DNA from: Megalobrama amblycephala
Taxonomy: Eukaryota > Chordata > Actinopteri > Cypriniformes > Xenocyprididae
DNA length: 64,000 bases
Direction: 5' to 3'
Assembly (NCBI RefSeq): GCF_018812025.1
Contig: NC_063066.1
Location: 124,001 to 188,000 of the forward strand
Made by a program: the position numbers and the translations under genes. This document shows, piece by piece, positions 22,712-32,718 of the stretch (position 1 is the stretch's first letter; each line of letters begins with the position of its first letter). The notes under the pieces are model-generated. The model made no database searches, had not been told where the DNA came from, and saw only the letters and a program-made list of their open reading frames with translations.

Positions 22712-23656
22712 CCCTTTAAGACCTGAAGGCTTTTTTAGAGTTTTTTTTTTCTGAGCGAGACACACAAAAGTAAAGACTCATAACTCCAAAACTCTAGCAA
22801 GGAGAGTCAAAAGGTAGGTATCATTTCATAGAAAACATTTTATATTTTAAGAAAATATAAATTACATTACATTTGGACATTTTCTTGCTGAGAAACAGCT
22901 GATAAAAGACAAAAAATATATATAATTTTTTAAAAATAATTTTTCTTTTTTTTTATTTGACATGGAATAACTCAGAAACACAATAAGCGCTAAAAAAATA
23001 TTTTTTGGTGATGCTCTCCTATATGTGAGCTGCATCTGGTTCAAATTTCGTGGTGATATTATAAAGAATAGTTTGAAAAATTGTTCTTTTTTTCCGCAGC
23101 CAGTTGGCGCCAACGGGCGGTAAACTCCGGTTTAGAGGTGCTTCTCAGCACTCATTAGGAGTTTTTCAAATGGTTAGATGCATTAAAAGATGAGATTCTA
23201 AGCTTTAAAATGATATCTATTTGTGTTATTCCACGTTGGAAAACGAACATGGATGGGTCCGGGAACATTGGATACACACTGCATCCCGGAGAGATGAGAG
23301 ACATGTTGTATTATATTGATTTTAGAATCATTTTAATCTTGAGAATCTGCTTTAAATATTGATGTGCCATTTTTTATGATCTGTGCATGTTTCATGAAGT
23401 TATATGCACGTGAAATATACATACTTGTATTCAGTTAGCGGCTGTGCTATTTTTGTTGTAAACGCATATTACTCAGACTCATTAGAGGGTGAAACAACAC
23501 AACAGAAGCATGTTGGAGGCTTGATATGAAAGATTAAAGTCTCTGGTTTTATATGCAAAAAGAATTTTTCTGCTACCTATATGGATTCAATTTTTATTGG
23601 CTTTTAAAGAGAGACATGCAAATGGGAGCGCCGACGCTCCATCCGGTCTTAAGGGG
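22712..23656. mobile_element. piggyBac-like MITE, 945 bp, in BEL protease
   Basis: TTAA at 22708-22711 and 23657-23660. Ends are CCCTTTAAGACCTGAAGG and CCCCTTAAGACCGGATGG (right end, reverse complement), 14 of 18 identical. No transposase. The BEL protease frame is continuous if the element and one TTAA are removed, showing a clean insertion. Confidence 0.83.
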
Positions 23657-23660
23657 TTAA

Positions 23661-23795
23661 GCATTCTGAACAAAATGTGGCAGAACTGCCAGGATCCAAA
23701 AATGCATAAGTTTCAATTACCCTTTGTCCCTTACTGGATTTAACTTGAACTGGTACAATTGATAATGCACAGTCTCCATCGTCACAGGCTCCTAT
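23661..23795 (-). pseudogene. BEL protease N-terminal part with active-site Asp
   Basis: Minus frame reads DDGDCALSIVPVQVKSSKGQ and then AFLDPGSSATFCSECL. The 'LDPGS' motif holds the catalytic Asp of BEL/Pao aspartic protease. The frame upstream is cut off by the LTR at 23796. Confidence 0.75.
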
Positions 23796-24312
23796 TGTTA
23801 CGTAACACAGGACGTCTGAGACACAGGTAAAGGTTATGATGTTTATTGAGACAACCAGAGCAGTAGTAGGTGAATATCTCAGATGAAGTTTTCCAGAACA
23901 GAGCATATATCAAGACAGTGATGCTTGACTTGATCTTCACACCAGGCTTAATGAAGGCAGAGAGACTCGGAGCCAGACAGAGGAGATATCAAGACAGGAA
24001 TACTGAACTTGATCTCCACACCAGATACAACAATGACCAGGAGACGGGGAACAGAGACTGCACACAGACACTCACGAAGGGCTGGAGATCCTGGAGGATA
24101 CGGGAGACACACTGGAGACAGGTAAGGAGTCTGTAAGGTAAGCATTCAGGTTAGTATGCATTAACAAGACCGGACAATGACTGAGTGACTGTGAACGTCT
24201 TATATAGTGCTGCTGATTGGACTGGTGATGAGTGTCAGGTGCATGTGATCAGTATTCTGGTGAGGGAGTGCGACGTGATTGGCTGGGTGCAGAGCCTGGT
24301 GTGTCTGTGACA
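23796..24312 (-). mobile_element. Solo LTR, minus orientation
   Basis: On minus it starts TGTCACAGACACACCAGG and ends GTGTTACGTAACA, a canonical TG...CA LTR. It includes a TATA-like CTATATAAG (plus-strand position about 24202) and AATAAA near its end (about 23840). No internal coding region is attached. The 5 bp flanks do not match, so recombination or an imperfect border is possible. Confidence 0.7.
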
Positions 24313-24522
24313 GCCTTGCTTTCTGGGCTGGATTATCCCTGGTCTCTGATACCCGCTGCAGCCCTGTGCCACCCTGCTCGTAACCACGCTACACGCCACC
24401 GTCTCTGCACGCCTCAATCTCTGCATCAACTGTCCATTTGGAGTGGTTATTGTACAGCGAATTCTGTCAATAAATATTGTTATACTTGCACTTGGATCCT
24501 CTGTCTGTGTTCATTTCCTGAC
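24313..24522 (+). mobile_element. Second, partial LTR-like fragment, plus orientation
   Basis: C/T-rich sequence with CAATAAATATTG (AATAAA near 24470), ending TTCATTTCCTGACA. This is the usual 3' part of a fish Gypsy LTR. The left part is lost at the junction with the solo LTR. Confidence 0.45.
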
Positions 24523-24664
24523 AGATAGATAGATTTGAATTTTTGTCAGTTGGAGTTTGAAGAGTTTTGGCTCTTTTGAACATTCCATTTTGATCGTCAT
24601 TTTTAGGAAAAGCGTGAGTCTGATCGGTTATAAAAGAAATCCAGTCAGTTTCTGGTGTGACCAC

Positions 24665-25234
24665 CATTTGCCTCACACAGTGCAACACATCTCCTTCTCA
24701 TAGAGTTGATCAGGTTGTTGATTGTGGCCTGTGGAATGTTGCTCCACTCCTCTTCAATGGCTGTGTGAAGTTGTTGGATATTGGCAGGAACTGGTCGTAT
24801 ACGCCGATCCAGAGCATCCAAACATGCTCAATGGGTGACATGTCCGGTGAGTATGCTGGCCATGCAAGAACTGGGATGTTTTCAGCTTCCAGGAATTGTG
24901 TACAGATCCATGCAACATGGGGCCATGCATTATCATGCTGCAGCATGAGGTGATGGTTGTGGATGAATGGCACAACAATGGGCCTCAGGATCTCGTCACG
25001 GTATCTCTGTGCATTCAAAATGCCATCAATAAAATGCACCTGTGTTCATTGTCCATAACATATGCCTGCCCATACCATAACCTCACCGCCACCATGGGCC
25101 ACTCAATGCACTCACCCACATGACGCCATACACACTGTCTGCCATCTGCCCTCTACAGTGAAAATCGGGATTCATCCGTGAAGAAAACACCTCTCCAAAG
25201 TGCCAGACGCCATCGAATGTGAGCATTTGCCCAT
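24665..25234 (-). pseudogene. Tc1-like transposase, DDE half
   Basis: Minus reading: WANAHIRWRLA near 25.22 kb, then the segment around DGRQCVWRHVGE, then NAQRYRDEILRPIVVPFIHN, HLMLQHDNAWPHVA and AYSPDMSPIEHVWMLW. The last three motifs are signatures of Tc1 transposase catalytic domains: Asp in 'QHDNA', Glu in 'SPIEHVW'. Stops and frameshifts occur, and the 24.71-25.04 kb piece is the longest surviving frame (109 codons). The DNA-binding half lies beyond the MITE at 25791-26200. Confidence 0.8.
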
Positions 25235-25238
25235 TTAA

Positions 25239-25786
25239 AGGTGCAAAAGAGGATCTTTTCGTCGACTGAGAAACCAAAGACTGTTAGTGAGTTTTTGAAA
25301 TGAGTGCATGCGTAAGAACAACCCCCCCTCCTTCACAGCTCGTTTCGAGTGAACGCCTCCCAAAACTCGTGCACGAGTATTGGAACATGAGTGTTTACCA
25401 CCGGCATTCGCTGTGTCGTGTTAGTGGATTCATTATGTCGGACTCATCGCTGGTAACTCATAATCTGCAGTTGTTACTCCTGTCTCCTGACAAAAACATT
25501 GCATGTGGCGCCTGTGGAGTGTGGAAAGTTACTGGAGCGTGCAGCCGCCCACGTCTCTCACAAGGAACGCCATGGCAGTGATTGACAAGCCAGAGGGCCA
25601 ATCGTATACACGATGATCGCGTAAACGATTGGCTGATGTTTTTAAGGCCCTACCTCGTGCACAGATGATGTATATTAATATTATTCCTTTCAGTGCACCT
25701 AATAAATAGTCTTTTTATCAGTTAGTAAAGACAGTTTCAAGTAATATTGCAAAAATGTATAAAACAAAACATCCTCTTTAGCACCT
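25239..25786. mobile_element. TTAA-flanked MITE, 548 bp
   Basis: TTAA at 25235-25238 and 25787-25790; ends AGGTGC(A/T)AAAGAGGAT are inverted repeats. It lies inside the Tc1 transposase gene. The interior contains no recognised coding sequence. Confidence 0.85.
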
Positions 25787-26525
25787 TTAAGTCGGTTACG
25801 ACGACGAACAGCAGTCAGGTCAGGCCCTGATGAGGACAACAATCATGCAGATGAGCTTCCCTGAGACAGTTTCTGACAGTTTGTGCAGAAATTCTTTGGT
25901 TATGCAAACCGATTGTTGCAGCAGCTGTCCGGGTTTCTGGTCTCAGACGATCTTGGAGGTGAAGATGCTGGATTGGAGGTCCAGGGCTGGTGTGGTTACA
26001 CGTGGTCTGCGGTTGTGAGGCAGGTTGGATGTACAGCCAAATTCTCTGAAACGCCTTTGGAGAGGGCTTATGGTAGAGAAATGAACATTCAATTCATGGG
26101 CAACAGCTCTGGTGGACATTTATGCAGTCAGCATGCCATTTCCACGCTCCCTCAAAACTTGCGACATCTGTGGCATTGTGCTGTCTGATAAAACTACACA
26201 TTTTAGAGTGGCCTTTAATTGTGGCCAGCCTAAGGCACACCTGTGCAATAATCATGCTGTCTAATCAGCATCTTGATATGCCACACCTGTGAGGTGGATT
26301 GATTATCTCGGCAAAGGAGAAGTGCTCACTAACACAGATTAGACAGATTTGTGAACAATATTTGAGAGAAATAGGCCTTTTGTGTACATTGTTCAGTGTA
26401 ATAACAGCACTGACAGTGATCAGAGGAAAATGTCTGATGTGTTTGATCAACAGGACGAGTGTCATAATTCACATAATTCACATTCATTATATGAATAAAA
26501 TCATCTGTTGATTGTGTCTCATCAG

Positions 26526-27004
26526 CTCCTGTGATTCTGGATCCAAACACTGCCACGTCTCGTCCTGTCTGATGATCTGAACTGTCTGAGATTCAGTGGT
26601 AACAAATGTCCTCTTCCTGATAATCCAGAGAGATTTGACCATTATGAGTGTGTTCTGGGTTCAGAGGGGTTTAACTCAGGAACACACTGCTGGGATATAG
26701 AGGTTAAGGAGAGTAAATACTGGAGTCTTGGAGTAACTACAGCATCAAACCAGAGGAAGGGACAGGATTTCTTTGACACTGATGTTTGGTGTGTGACATA
26801 TGGATGGACTGTAGGTTCTGGTTTTCTTGTTAAACGTAAACTTGATTGTGTGAGAGTGAATCTGACAGAGGAACGGTGTTATTCTCTGATCCTGTAACTA
26901 ACACACATCTACACACATTCACAACCACCTTCACTGACACACTCTTTCCATTCTTCAGTTGTTATGATGCATCTCTGAGGATCTTAGCGGTCAATAGTCA
27001 GTAA
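26526..27004 (+). pseudogene. PRY/SPRY (B30.2) domain exon, damaged; TRIM- or NLR-type
   Basis: A splice acceptor (TGTGTCTCATCAG) precedes 26526. The PRY part starts with ILDPNTA. After a 1-nt frame problem near 26567 the frame reads LSDDLNCLRFSGN, CPLPDNPERFDHYECVLGSE, HCWDIEVKESKYWSLGVTTA and DFFDTDVWCVTYG. The ending FSCYDASLRILAVNSQ and TAA at 27002-27004 fit the family. Sequence around 26876-26900 lacks several residues usual in SPRY and breaks the frame. B30.2 domains form the C-terminus of fish TRIM and NLR proteins of innate immunity. No RING, B-box or NACHT exon is visible nearby. Likely a gene fragment, though sequencing errors could exaggerate the damage. Confidence 0.75.
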
Positions 27005-27179
27005 ATGTGTCTCCTGTAGATCTGGATCTTCCTGCTTTCATCATGTTTAATCCATATCACACGAGTAAGAGTGCTGCTGGTCTGAATATCAGATCAGAAT
27101 ACAAGTACATTTATTCTTTACTCACCAAGAGACATAATCCCACAACTTTTTGTATGTGTCCTCCTATTATGCTGTTGTC

Positions 27180-28076
27180 NNNNNNNNNNNNNNNNNNNNN
27201 NNNNNNNNNNNNNNNNNNNNNNNNNNNNNNNNNNNNNNNNNNNNNNNNNNNNNNNNNNNNNNNNNNNNNNNNNNNNNNNNNNNNNNNNNNNNNNNNNNNN
27301 NNNNNNNNNNNNNNNNNNNNNNNNNNNNNNNNNNNNNNNNNNNNNNNNNNNNNNNNNNNNNNNNNNNNNNNNNNNNNNNNNNNNNNNNNNNNNNNNNNNN
27401 NNNNNNNNNNNNNNNNNNNNNNNNNNNNNNNNNNNNNNNNNNNNNNNNNNNNNNNNNNNNNNNNNNNNNNNNNNNNNNNNNNNNNNNNNNNNNNNNNNNN
27501 NNNNNNNNNNNNNNNNNNNNNNNNNNNNNNNNNNNNNNNNNNNNNNNNNNNNNNNNNNNNNNNNNNNNNNNNNNNNNNNNNNNNNNNNNNNNNNNNNNNN
27601 NNNNNNNNNNNNNNNNNNNNNNNNNNNNNNNNNNNNNNNNNNNNNNNNNNNNNNNNNNNNNNNNNNNNNNNNNNNNNNNNNNNNNNNNNNNNNNNNNNNN
27701 NNNNNNNNNNNNNNNNNNNNNNNNNNNNNNNNNNNNNNNNNNNNNNNNNNNNNNNNNNNNNNNNNNNNNNNNNNNNNNNNNNNNNNNNNNNNNNNNNNNN
27801 NNNNNNNNNNNNNNNNNNNNNNNNNNNNNNNNNNNNNNNNNNNNNNNNNNNNNNNNNNNNNNNNNNNNNNNNNNNNNNNNNNNNNNNNNNNNNNNNNNNN
27901 NNNNNNNNNNNNNNNNNNNNNNNNNNNNNNNNNNNNNNNNNNNNNNNNNNNNNNNNNNNNNNNNNNNNNNNNNNNNNNNNNNNNNNNNNNNNNNNNNNNN
28001 NNNNNNNNNNNNNNNNNNNNNNNNNNNNNNNNNNNNNNNNNNNNNNNNNNNNNNNNNNNNNNNNNNNNNNNNNNNN
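27180..28076. other. Assembly gap, 897 N
   Basis: Run of N. It ends exactly at the first base of the 5' LTR of the next element, so the left flank of that element cannot be inspected. The odd length suggests an estimated, not default, gap size. The sequence before it (27005-27179) is probably 3' UTR-like DNA of the SPRY exon. Confidence 0.99.
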
Positions 28077-28367
28077 TGTCACAGAACCCTTGTTTCCCTG
28101 GACTCCATATCCCAAGATCCTCCTGTTTCCACACCTGCACTCACTTCCCTCGTCAGCTCCTCATCAGCACTCATCACCTGCACCTGGACTCTATTGTCTG
28201 CACTCCCATATATTGCACTCACTCCCTTCACTCCTCGTCCGTTCTCTGTTTGTGTTAACGTGTATGTTTGGTGTTCTCCTTGCCTTTGGTTTGATTCTAA
28301 AGTAAAAGTATATGTTATTGTGGAAATCCGTATCTGCCTCATCTCTACTACCACCAGTACCGTAACA
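28077..28367 (+). repeat. 5' LTR of the short LTR element
   Basis: Starts TGTCACAGAACCC and ends CGTAACA. The two LTRs differ by several substitutions and small indels, mostly in the last 110 bases. An AATAAA signal is not obvious. Confidence 0.85.
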
Positions 28368-28411
28368 GAAGAACGGACCAATACCGACCGGATTTTCCAC
28401 AGAAAAAAAAA

Positions 28412-28732
28412 ATGGAGACTTTCATCGGCTCCCAGGCTCCAACTTCTCCCTCACCTAGCACTCCTCTGACTGCTGGCGAACGCCTCATCGGGCTTCTACA
28501 GGTGGGTCGTTCGCTGGAAAGGTATGTGGAGGAGTTCGTTGAGCTCGCTTATGTGTCTGACTGGCCTGAAGCAGTTTTGATCTCCCTGTTTCTGGATGGA
28601 CTAGATGATGACACCATCCGTTTTAGTGAACCCGATTATCGTTTCTCCTTAAGCGAAACCATAAATTCCATTTTATGGTTAAATGATTCCAAAGTTATCG
28701 TTGATTGGGTTCAGGATGGTGTCTGTCTCTAG
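28412..28732 (+). pseudogene. Gag-like N-terminal ORF of the short LTR element
   Basis: ATG at 28412 lies 44 bases after the 5' LTR and opens 106 codons. The region ERLIGLLQVGRSLERYVEEF, ELAYVSDWPEAVLISLFLDG and INSILWLNDSKVIVD resembles the shortened capsid-like domain of related fish elements. The frame stops at 28730-28732. An overlapping frame one base off continues as the Pro/Ala-rich segment, so a small frameshift (or programmed shift) separates the two parts. Confidence 0.6.
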
Positions 28733-30606
28733 TCCATCCAGAGACACGGTTGGCCGGGCCAGTCAGTCAACCTCCGGCTTCCTCCGCATACCCCTCCAGC
28801 GAACTCCCTGCCTGCCCCACACGGAACCCACAATCCTCAACTGGGTCCCGTAAGCGGAGGAGGAGGAAGCAAGCCGCTCCAGTATCTCCAGAGCCCGCTC
28901 CAGTATCTCCAGAGCCCGCTCCAGTGTCTCCAGAGCCCGCTCCAGTGTCTCCAGAGCCCGCTCCAGTGTCTCCAGAGCCCGCTCCAGTGTCTCCAGAGCC
29001 CGCTCCAGTGTCTCCAGAGCCCGCTCCAGTGTCTCCAGAGCCCGCTCCAGTGTCTCCAGAAGCCGCTCCAGTCTCTCCAGAGCCCGCTCCAGTCTCTCCA
29101 GAGCCCGCTCCAGTCTCTCCAGAGCCCGCTCCAGTCTCTCCAGAGCCCGCTCCAGTCTCTCCAGAGCCCGCTCCAGTCCCCACAGAGCCAGCTCCAGTGC
29201 CTGTGGGGGTTTTAATTGTATTTGAGGGGATGAACGAGCCCGCTCCAGCCCTTTCCGAGCCTACCGCTCCAACCCTGTGCAAACCGCCAGATGAGGCGGC
29301 CTGGCTTATAGACTTTTGGACAGAGCCAAGTTCTCCAGCCGCCTCCTACGAGCCCTCAGCTCCAGCCGCCGCCTACGAGCCCTCAGCTCCAGCCGCCGCC
29401 TACGAGCCCTCAGCTCCAGCCGCCGCCTACGAGCCCTCAGCTCCAGCCGCCGCCTACGAGCCCTCAGCTCCAGCCGCCGCCTACGAGCCCTCAGCTCCAG
29501 CCGCCGCCTACGAGCCCTCAGCTCCAGCCGCCGCCTACGAGCCCTCAGCTCCAGCCGCCGCCTACGAGCCCTCAGCTCCAGCCGCCGCCTAGAGCAAGCC
29601 CGCTCGAGCAGCCGCCGCCGCCGAGCAACCCGCTCCAGCCGCCGCCGCCGAGCAACCCGCTCCAGCCGCCGCCGCCGAGCAACCCGCTCCAGCCGCCGCC
29701 GCCGAGCAACCCGCTCCAGCCGCCGCCGCCGAGCAACCCGCTCCAGCCGCCGCCGAGCCAGCTGCTCCTATTATGAACTTTGTTGCTGAAACATCCAGCC
29801 CAAAGACTGTTTTCCCTCCCTGCCTCCCTCTCCCACCGCCATCCATGTGTGTCTTCGCCGAACCTCCACCTCAAACCCCCTCGCCCAGATCTCCACCTCG
29901 GACCTCTGGGCGATTACCTACACCCTGGCTCCAACCTCCCTCGTCTCCACCATGGCCCATCAGTCCACTAGTCTCACCAGTCTCCATCCTGCCCCCGTTC
30001 ACACCTTGGTCATTCGTCAGCCTGCCCTCACTTCTGGACTGCACTCCTCCGTCTTCGCTCCGTCACTCCGTCCCTCAGCTCCAGTTGGCCTCCTCACTCC
30101 CCCTGGTGTTCACTTTGTTGTATGTCGTCTGTCTTCAACTGCGGCCTTCTGGAGCCCCGGCTGCGCTTCGGTCGGCGGAGCCGCTGGTTCCGCCATCTCC
30201 CGCCGGTCCTTCAGCGCCGCCTGGGCTCAACGGCTCAAAGGCTTCGGTACCTGACCCTGCATGGCAGCCCGCTGCACCTGACCCTGCATGGCAGCCCGCT
30301 GCACCTGACCCTGCATGGCAGCCCGCTGCACCTGACCCTGCATGGCAGCCCGCTGCACCTGACCCTGCATGGCAGCCCGCTGCACCTGACCCTGCATGGC
30401 CGCCCGCATGGCTGCCTTCGGCTTCTGACCCGCCATGGCTGCCTTCGGCTTCTGACCCGCCATGGCTGCCTTCAGCCCCTGACCCGCCATGGCTGCCTTC
30501 AGCCCCTGACCCGCCATGGCTGCCTTCAGCCCCTGACCCGCCATGGCTTTTGAGCCTGCCCTGGAGACCTCCACTCCAGTCTACTCCTCCCCCTGCACCA
30601 GCATGA
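28705..30606 (+). pseudogene. Pro/Ala-rich repeat ORF of the short LTR element, one internal stop
   Basis: One frame runs from 28705 to 30606, broken only by TAG at 29590-29592. It is built from in-frame tandem repeats: APVSPEP (21 bp unit, about 28876-29190), YEPSAPAAA (27 bp, about 29346-29589), AAAAEQPAP (27 bp, about 29610-29755), PDPAWQPAA (27 bp, about 30250-30400) and PDPPWLPSA (27 bp, about 30420-30545). The stretch 29756-30249 is proline-rich and non-repetitive. The product would be disordered and of unknown function. Long frames on other strands here are artefacts of codon-periodic repeats. Confidence 0.65.
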
Positions 30607-30680
30607 GGTCTCCAGGGCGCCCGCCCCCTCCCGGTTGTTTCATCTACGGCGCGAGGACGCGCCTACCGGGAGGGGGGTAA

Positions 30681-30962
30681 TGTCACAGAACCCTTGTTTC
30701 CCTGGACTCCATATCCCAAGATCCTCCTGTTTCCACACCTGCACTCACTTCCCTCGTCAGCTCCTCATCAGCACTCATCACCTGCACCTGGACTCTATTG
30801 TCTGCACTCCCTTTATATTGCACTCACTCCCTTCACTCGGTCGTCCGTTCTCTGTTTGTGTTAACGTGTATGTTTGGTGTTCTCTGCCTTGGTTTATATT
30901 AAAAGTATTGATGTATTGTGGAAATCCGTATCTGCCTCATCTCTACACCAGCAAACGTAACA
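30681..30962 (+). repeat. 3' LTR of the short LTR element
   Basis: Same start and end as the 5' LTR, 282 versus 291 bases. It is followed directly by an unrelated tandem repeat. Confidence 0.85.
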
Positions 30963-31320
30963 CAAGCGTGTTAGTAAATATTGTCATTTAAGTGTACTTT
31001 CTTTAAGTACAACTTAATTTGACATTATTACAAAGGGCATTTTTAAAAAGTGCACTTAAGCGTGTTAATAAATATTTTCATTAAAGTGTACTTTCTTTAA
31101 GTACAACTTAATTTGACATTATTACAAAGTGCATTTTTAAAAGTGCACTTAAGCATGATAATAATATTGTCATTAAAGTATATTCTATTTAAGTACACTT
31201 AAGTGGCCTTTAATTTTAATTATATTGTATTATCTGCAAGTGCACTTTTTAAAAAGTATACTAAGTACACACAAAGTACACTTTCAATACAATTAAGTGC
31301 ACTTCTTTTTCACAAGGGAA
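30963..31320. repeat. Tandem repeat of about 105 bp, AAGTGTACTTTCTTTAAGTAC-type
   Basis: About 2.5 copies of an AT-rich unit with 'TTAAGTACAACTTAATTTGA', 'CATTATTACAAAG' and 'AAAAGTGCACTTAAG'. The short words AAGTGTACTT and AAGTGCACTT are near-palindromic. It sits where a 5' LTR of the downstream Gypsy element would be expected, which suggests loss or replacement of that LTR. Confidence 0.75.
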
Positions 31321-31323
31321 GTA

Positions 31324-32718
31324 ATGGCTTCTTTAGAAGACTTCCTTAAAGAACCTTCTGAAGAGTTACTTGAGTTTTTCACAAAAGATCAACTCTTGCA
31401 GTTGGGCCTCTCATTATGATATTCCCATCACAAGTAGTGAGAAGCGACTGAAGGATAGTGTGAAGGGAATTATTAGAAGTGTTTTGATTGATAATGGTGT
31501 TTTGAAATTTAAGGAGGTTTTCCCACAATCCATGATTACTCCTTTGTCTGATGCTGCAATTGAGCTTAGGCTCAAGGAGCTAGCATTACAGGAGAAACAG
31601 CTAGAGGCTAAGGAGAAGGAGAGACAATTTAGAGAGAAACAAATGTATCTTGAGCATGATTGGTTTCTTAAAGAGTTGGAGTTAAAAGCTGCCTGTGTAA
31701 TTCCTAGAGGTGATGTTTCCCCATTTGATGTAGGAAGCCATATTAGGTTAGTGCCTCCCTTTTCTGAGAAAGATGTTGAGCGATATTTTCCTCATTTCGA
31801 GCGTGGGCAACCACATCAAAGTGACCTAAGTCTGTGTGGACTTTGCTCTTACAAAGTGTTTTGGTGGGTAAAGCTCAGGAAGCTTATTCTGCTCTAAGCC
31901 TTGAGAAGAGTACTAATTATGAAGTTAAAGCAGCTATATTGAAGGCATATGAACTTGTTCCTGAAGCTTACCGCCAGCGCTTTCGTAGTTGTACCAAATT
32001 TGCTCACCACACTTATGTTGAGTTTGCAAAACAGAAGGAGAATCTGTTTGATCGGTGGTGTACATCTCAGAAGGTGGAAAGTAAGGAACATCTTAGACAA
32101 CTCATTTTTCTTGAGGAATTTAAAAACTGTCTGCCTGAGGTTGTAGCTGTTTATTTGAATGAGCAGAAGGCAGTGACTTTAGAACAAGCTGCAATCTTGG
32201 CAGATGAGTTTGTTTTGACCCATAAGGTAAATTCTGGTGACAAACAGGCTGAGTTTCAGGGGCAGAGTAAGCCTAATAGATCTCGGTTTGTAAAATCTGT
32301 GCCCCTTGCTGCCTCACCTGTCAAGAAAATAACTAATGATGGTTCAATTTCAGAAAGGGCTTGTTTTTATTGTAAGAGACCAGGTCATCTTATTGCAGAC
32401 TGTCCAGTTCTAAGCAAGAAACAGAAATCTAAAAAAACTGTAGCTTTTGTAAGTCCTGTGCCAGGTCTTCCTTTAGCATCTTCTGTTGCTAATGTTCTAT
32501 GCAAGAAAAGTGAGTTAGCTGGCTCCTCATCATTTTTGATGGATGGTTTTATGTGTTTGTCTGCTGACTCTGAACAAAGACAAGCTATCAAGATCTGGAG
32601 AGATACTGGAGCTTTTCAATCTGTGATTCTTTGTGATGTCTTGCCTTTTAATGATGCATCAGCTCAAGGTTCAGAGGTGCTTGTCAGAGGCTTTGGTTTT
32701 GTCTATGCCTTTACATAA
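31324..32718 (+). pseudogene. Gag and protease of Gmr1-like element, frameshifted
   Basis: ATG at 31324 begins gag (MASLEDFLKE). The frame shifts near 31395 and returns near 31830. A coiled-coil-like stretch rich in Glu/Lys (ELALQEKQLEAKEKERQF) precedes the capsid. The capsid region VGKAQEAYSALSLEKS, ILKAYELVPEAYRQRF and LIFLEEFKNCLPEVVAVYL follows the SCAN pattern. A CCHC knuckle (CFYCKRPGHLIADC) is near 32364-32405. Protease follows, with active-site RDTGA near 32600. A final frame change occurs near 32715 before the integrase. Protein would form the capsid; this copy cannot encode it intact. Confidence 0.8.

Larger units (their letters stand above)
16757..23795 (-). mobile_element. Decayed BEL/Pao retrotransposon with three nested insertions
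   Basis: Read right to left the domains are protease (23.8-22.4 kb), reverse transcriptase (22.3-21.4 kb), RNase H (19.7-18.6 kb) and integrase (18.5-16.8 kb). This is the BEL/Pao order. Two TTAA-site elements (22712-23656, 19716-21416) and a 41 bp-TIR MITE (17040-17409) interrupt the coding sequence. No flanking BEL LTR was recognised. The gag end is missing, cut off by an unrelated LTR at 23796. Frameshifts and stops throughout make it a dead copy. Confidence 0.85.
24600..26400 (-). mobile_element. Tc1/mariner-like transposon, inactive, interrupted by a TTAA MITE
   Basis: Minus-strand coding sequence from about 26200 to 24665 matches a fish Tc1-like family. Its right end is recognisable by GTTCAGTGTA near 26400; the left end is eroded. 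The plus-strand text (for example CACCATTTGCCTCACACAGT near 24662, reading antisense through the transposase) follows the family closely. A 548 bp TTAA element splits it at 25239-25786. Confidence 0.8.
28077..30962 (+). mobile_element. Short LTR retroelement with gag-like, Pro/Ala-rich ORF and no pol
   Basis: LTRs at 28077-28367 and 30681-30962 start TGTCACAGAACCC and end CGTAACA. A purine-rich tract (GGGAGGGGGGTAA, about 30668-30680) sits just before the 3' LTR. Between them lies only one gag-like reading frame, with no protease, RT or integrase, so the element must depend on another element's enzymes. The left target site is hidden in the gap. Confidence 0.85.

Noticed and set aside
24710..25123. 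Plus-strand ORFs across the Tc1 region
   Set aside because: Antisense shadows of the minus-strand transposase.
27007..28469. Long ORFs crossing the second N run
   Set aside because: Open only because N codons were not counted as stops.
28767..29282. Minus-strand ORF with GSGETGA repeats
   Set aside because: Antisense shadow of the APVSPEP repeat; repeats with period divisible by three stay open in several frames.
29316..29789. Plus-strand ORF with SSSRRLRAL repeats
   Set aside because: Out-of-frame reading of the YEPSAPAAA repeat.
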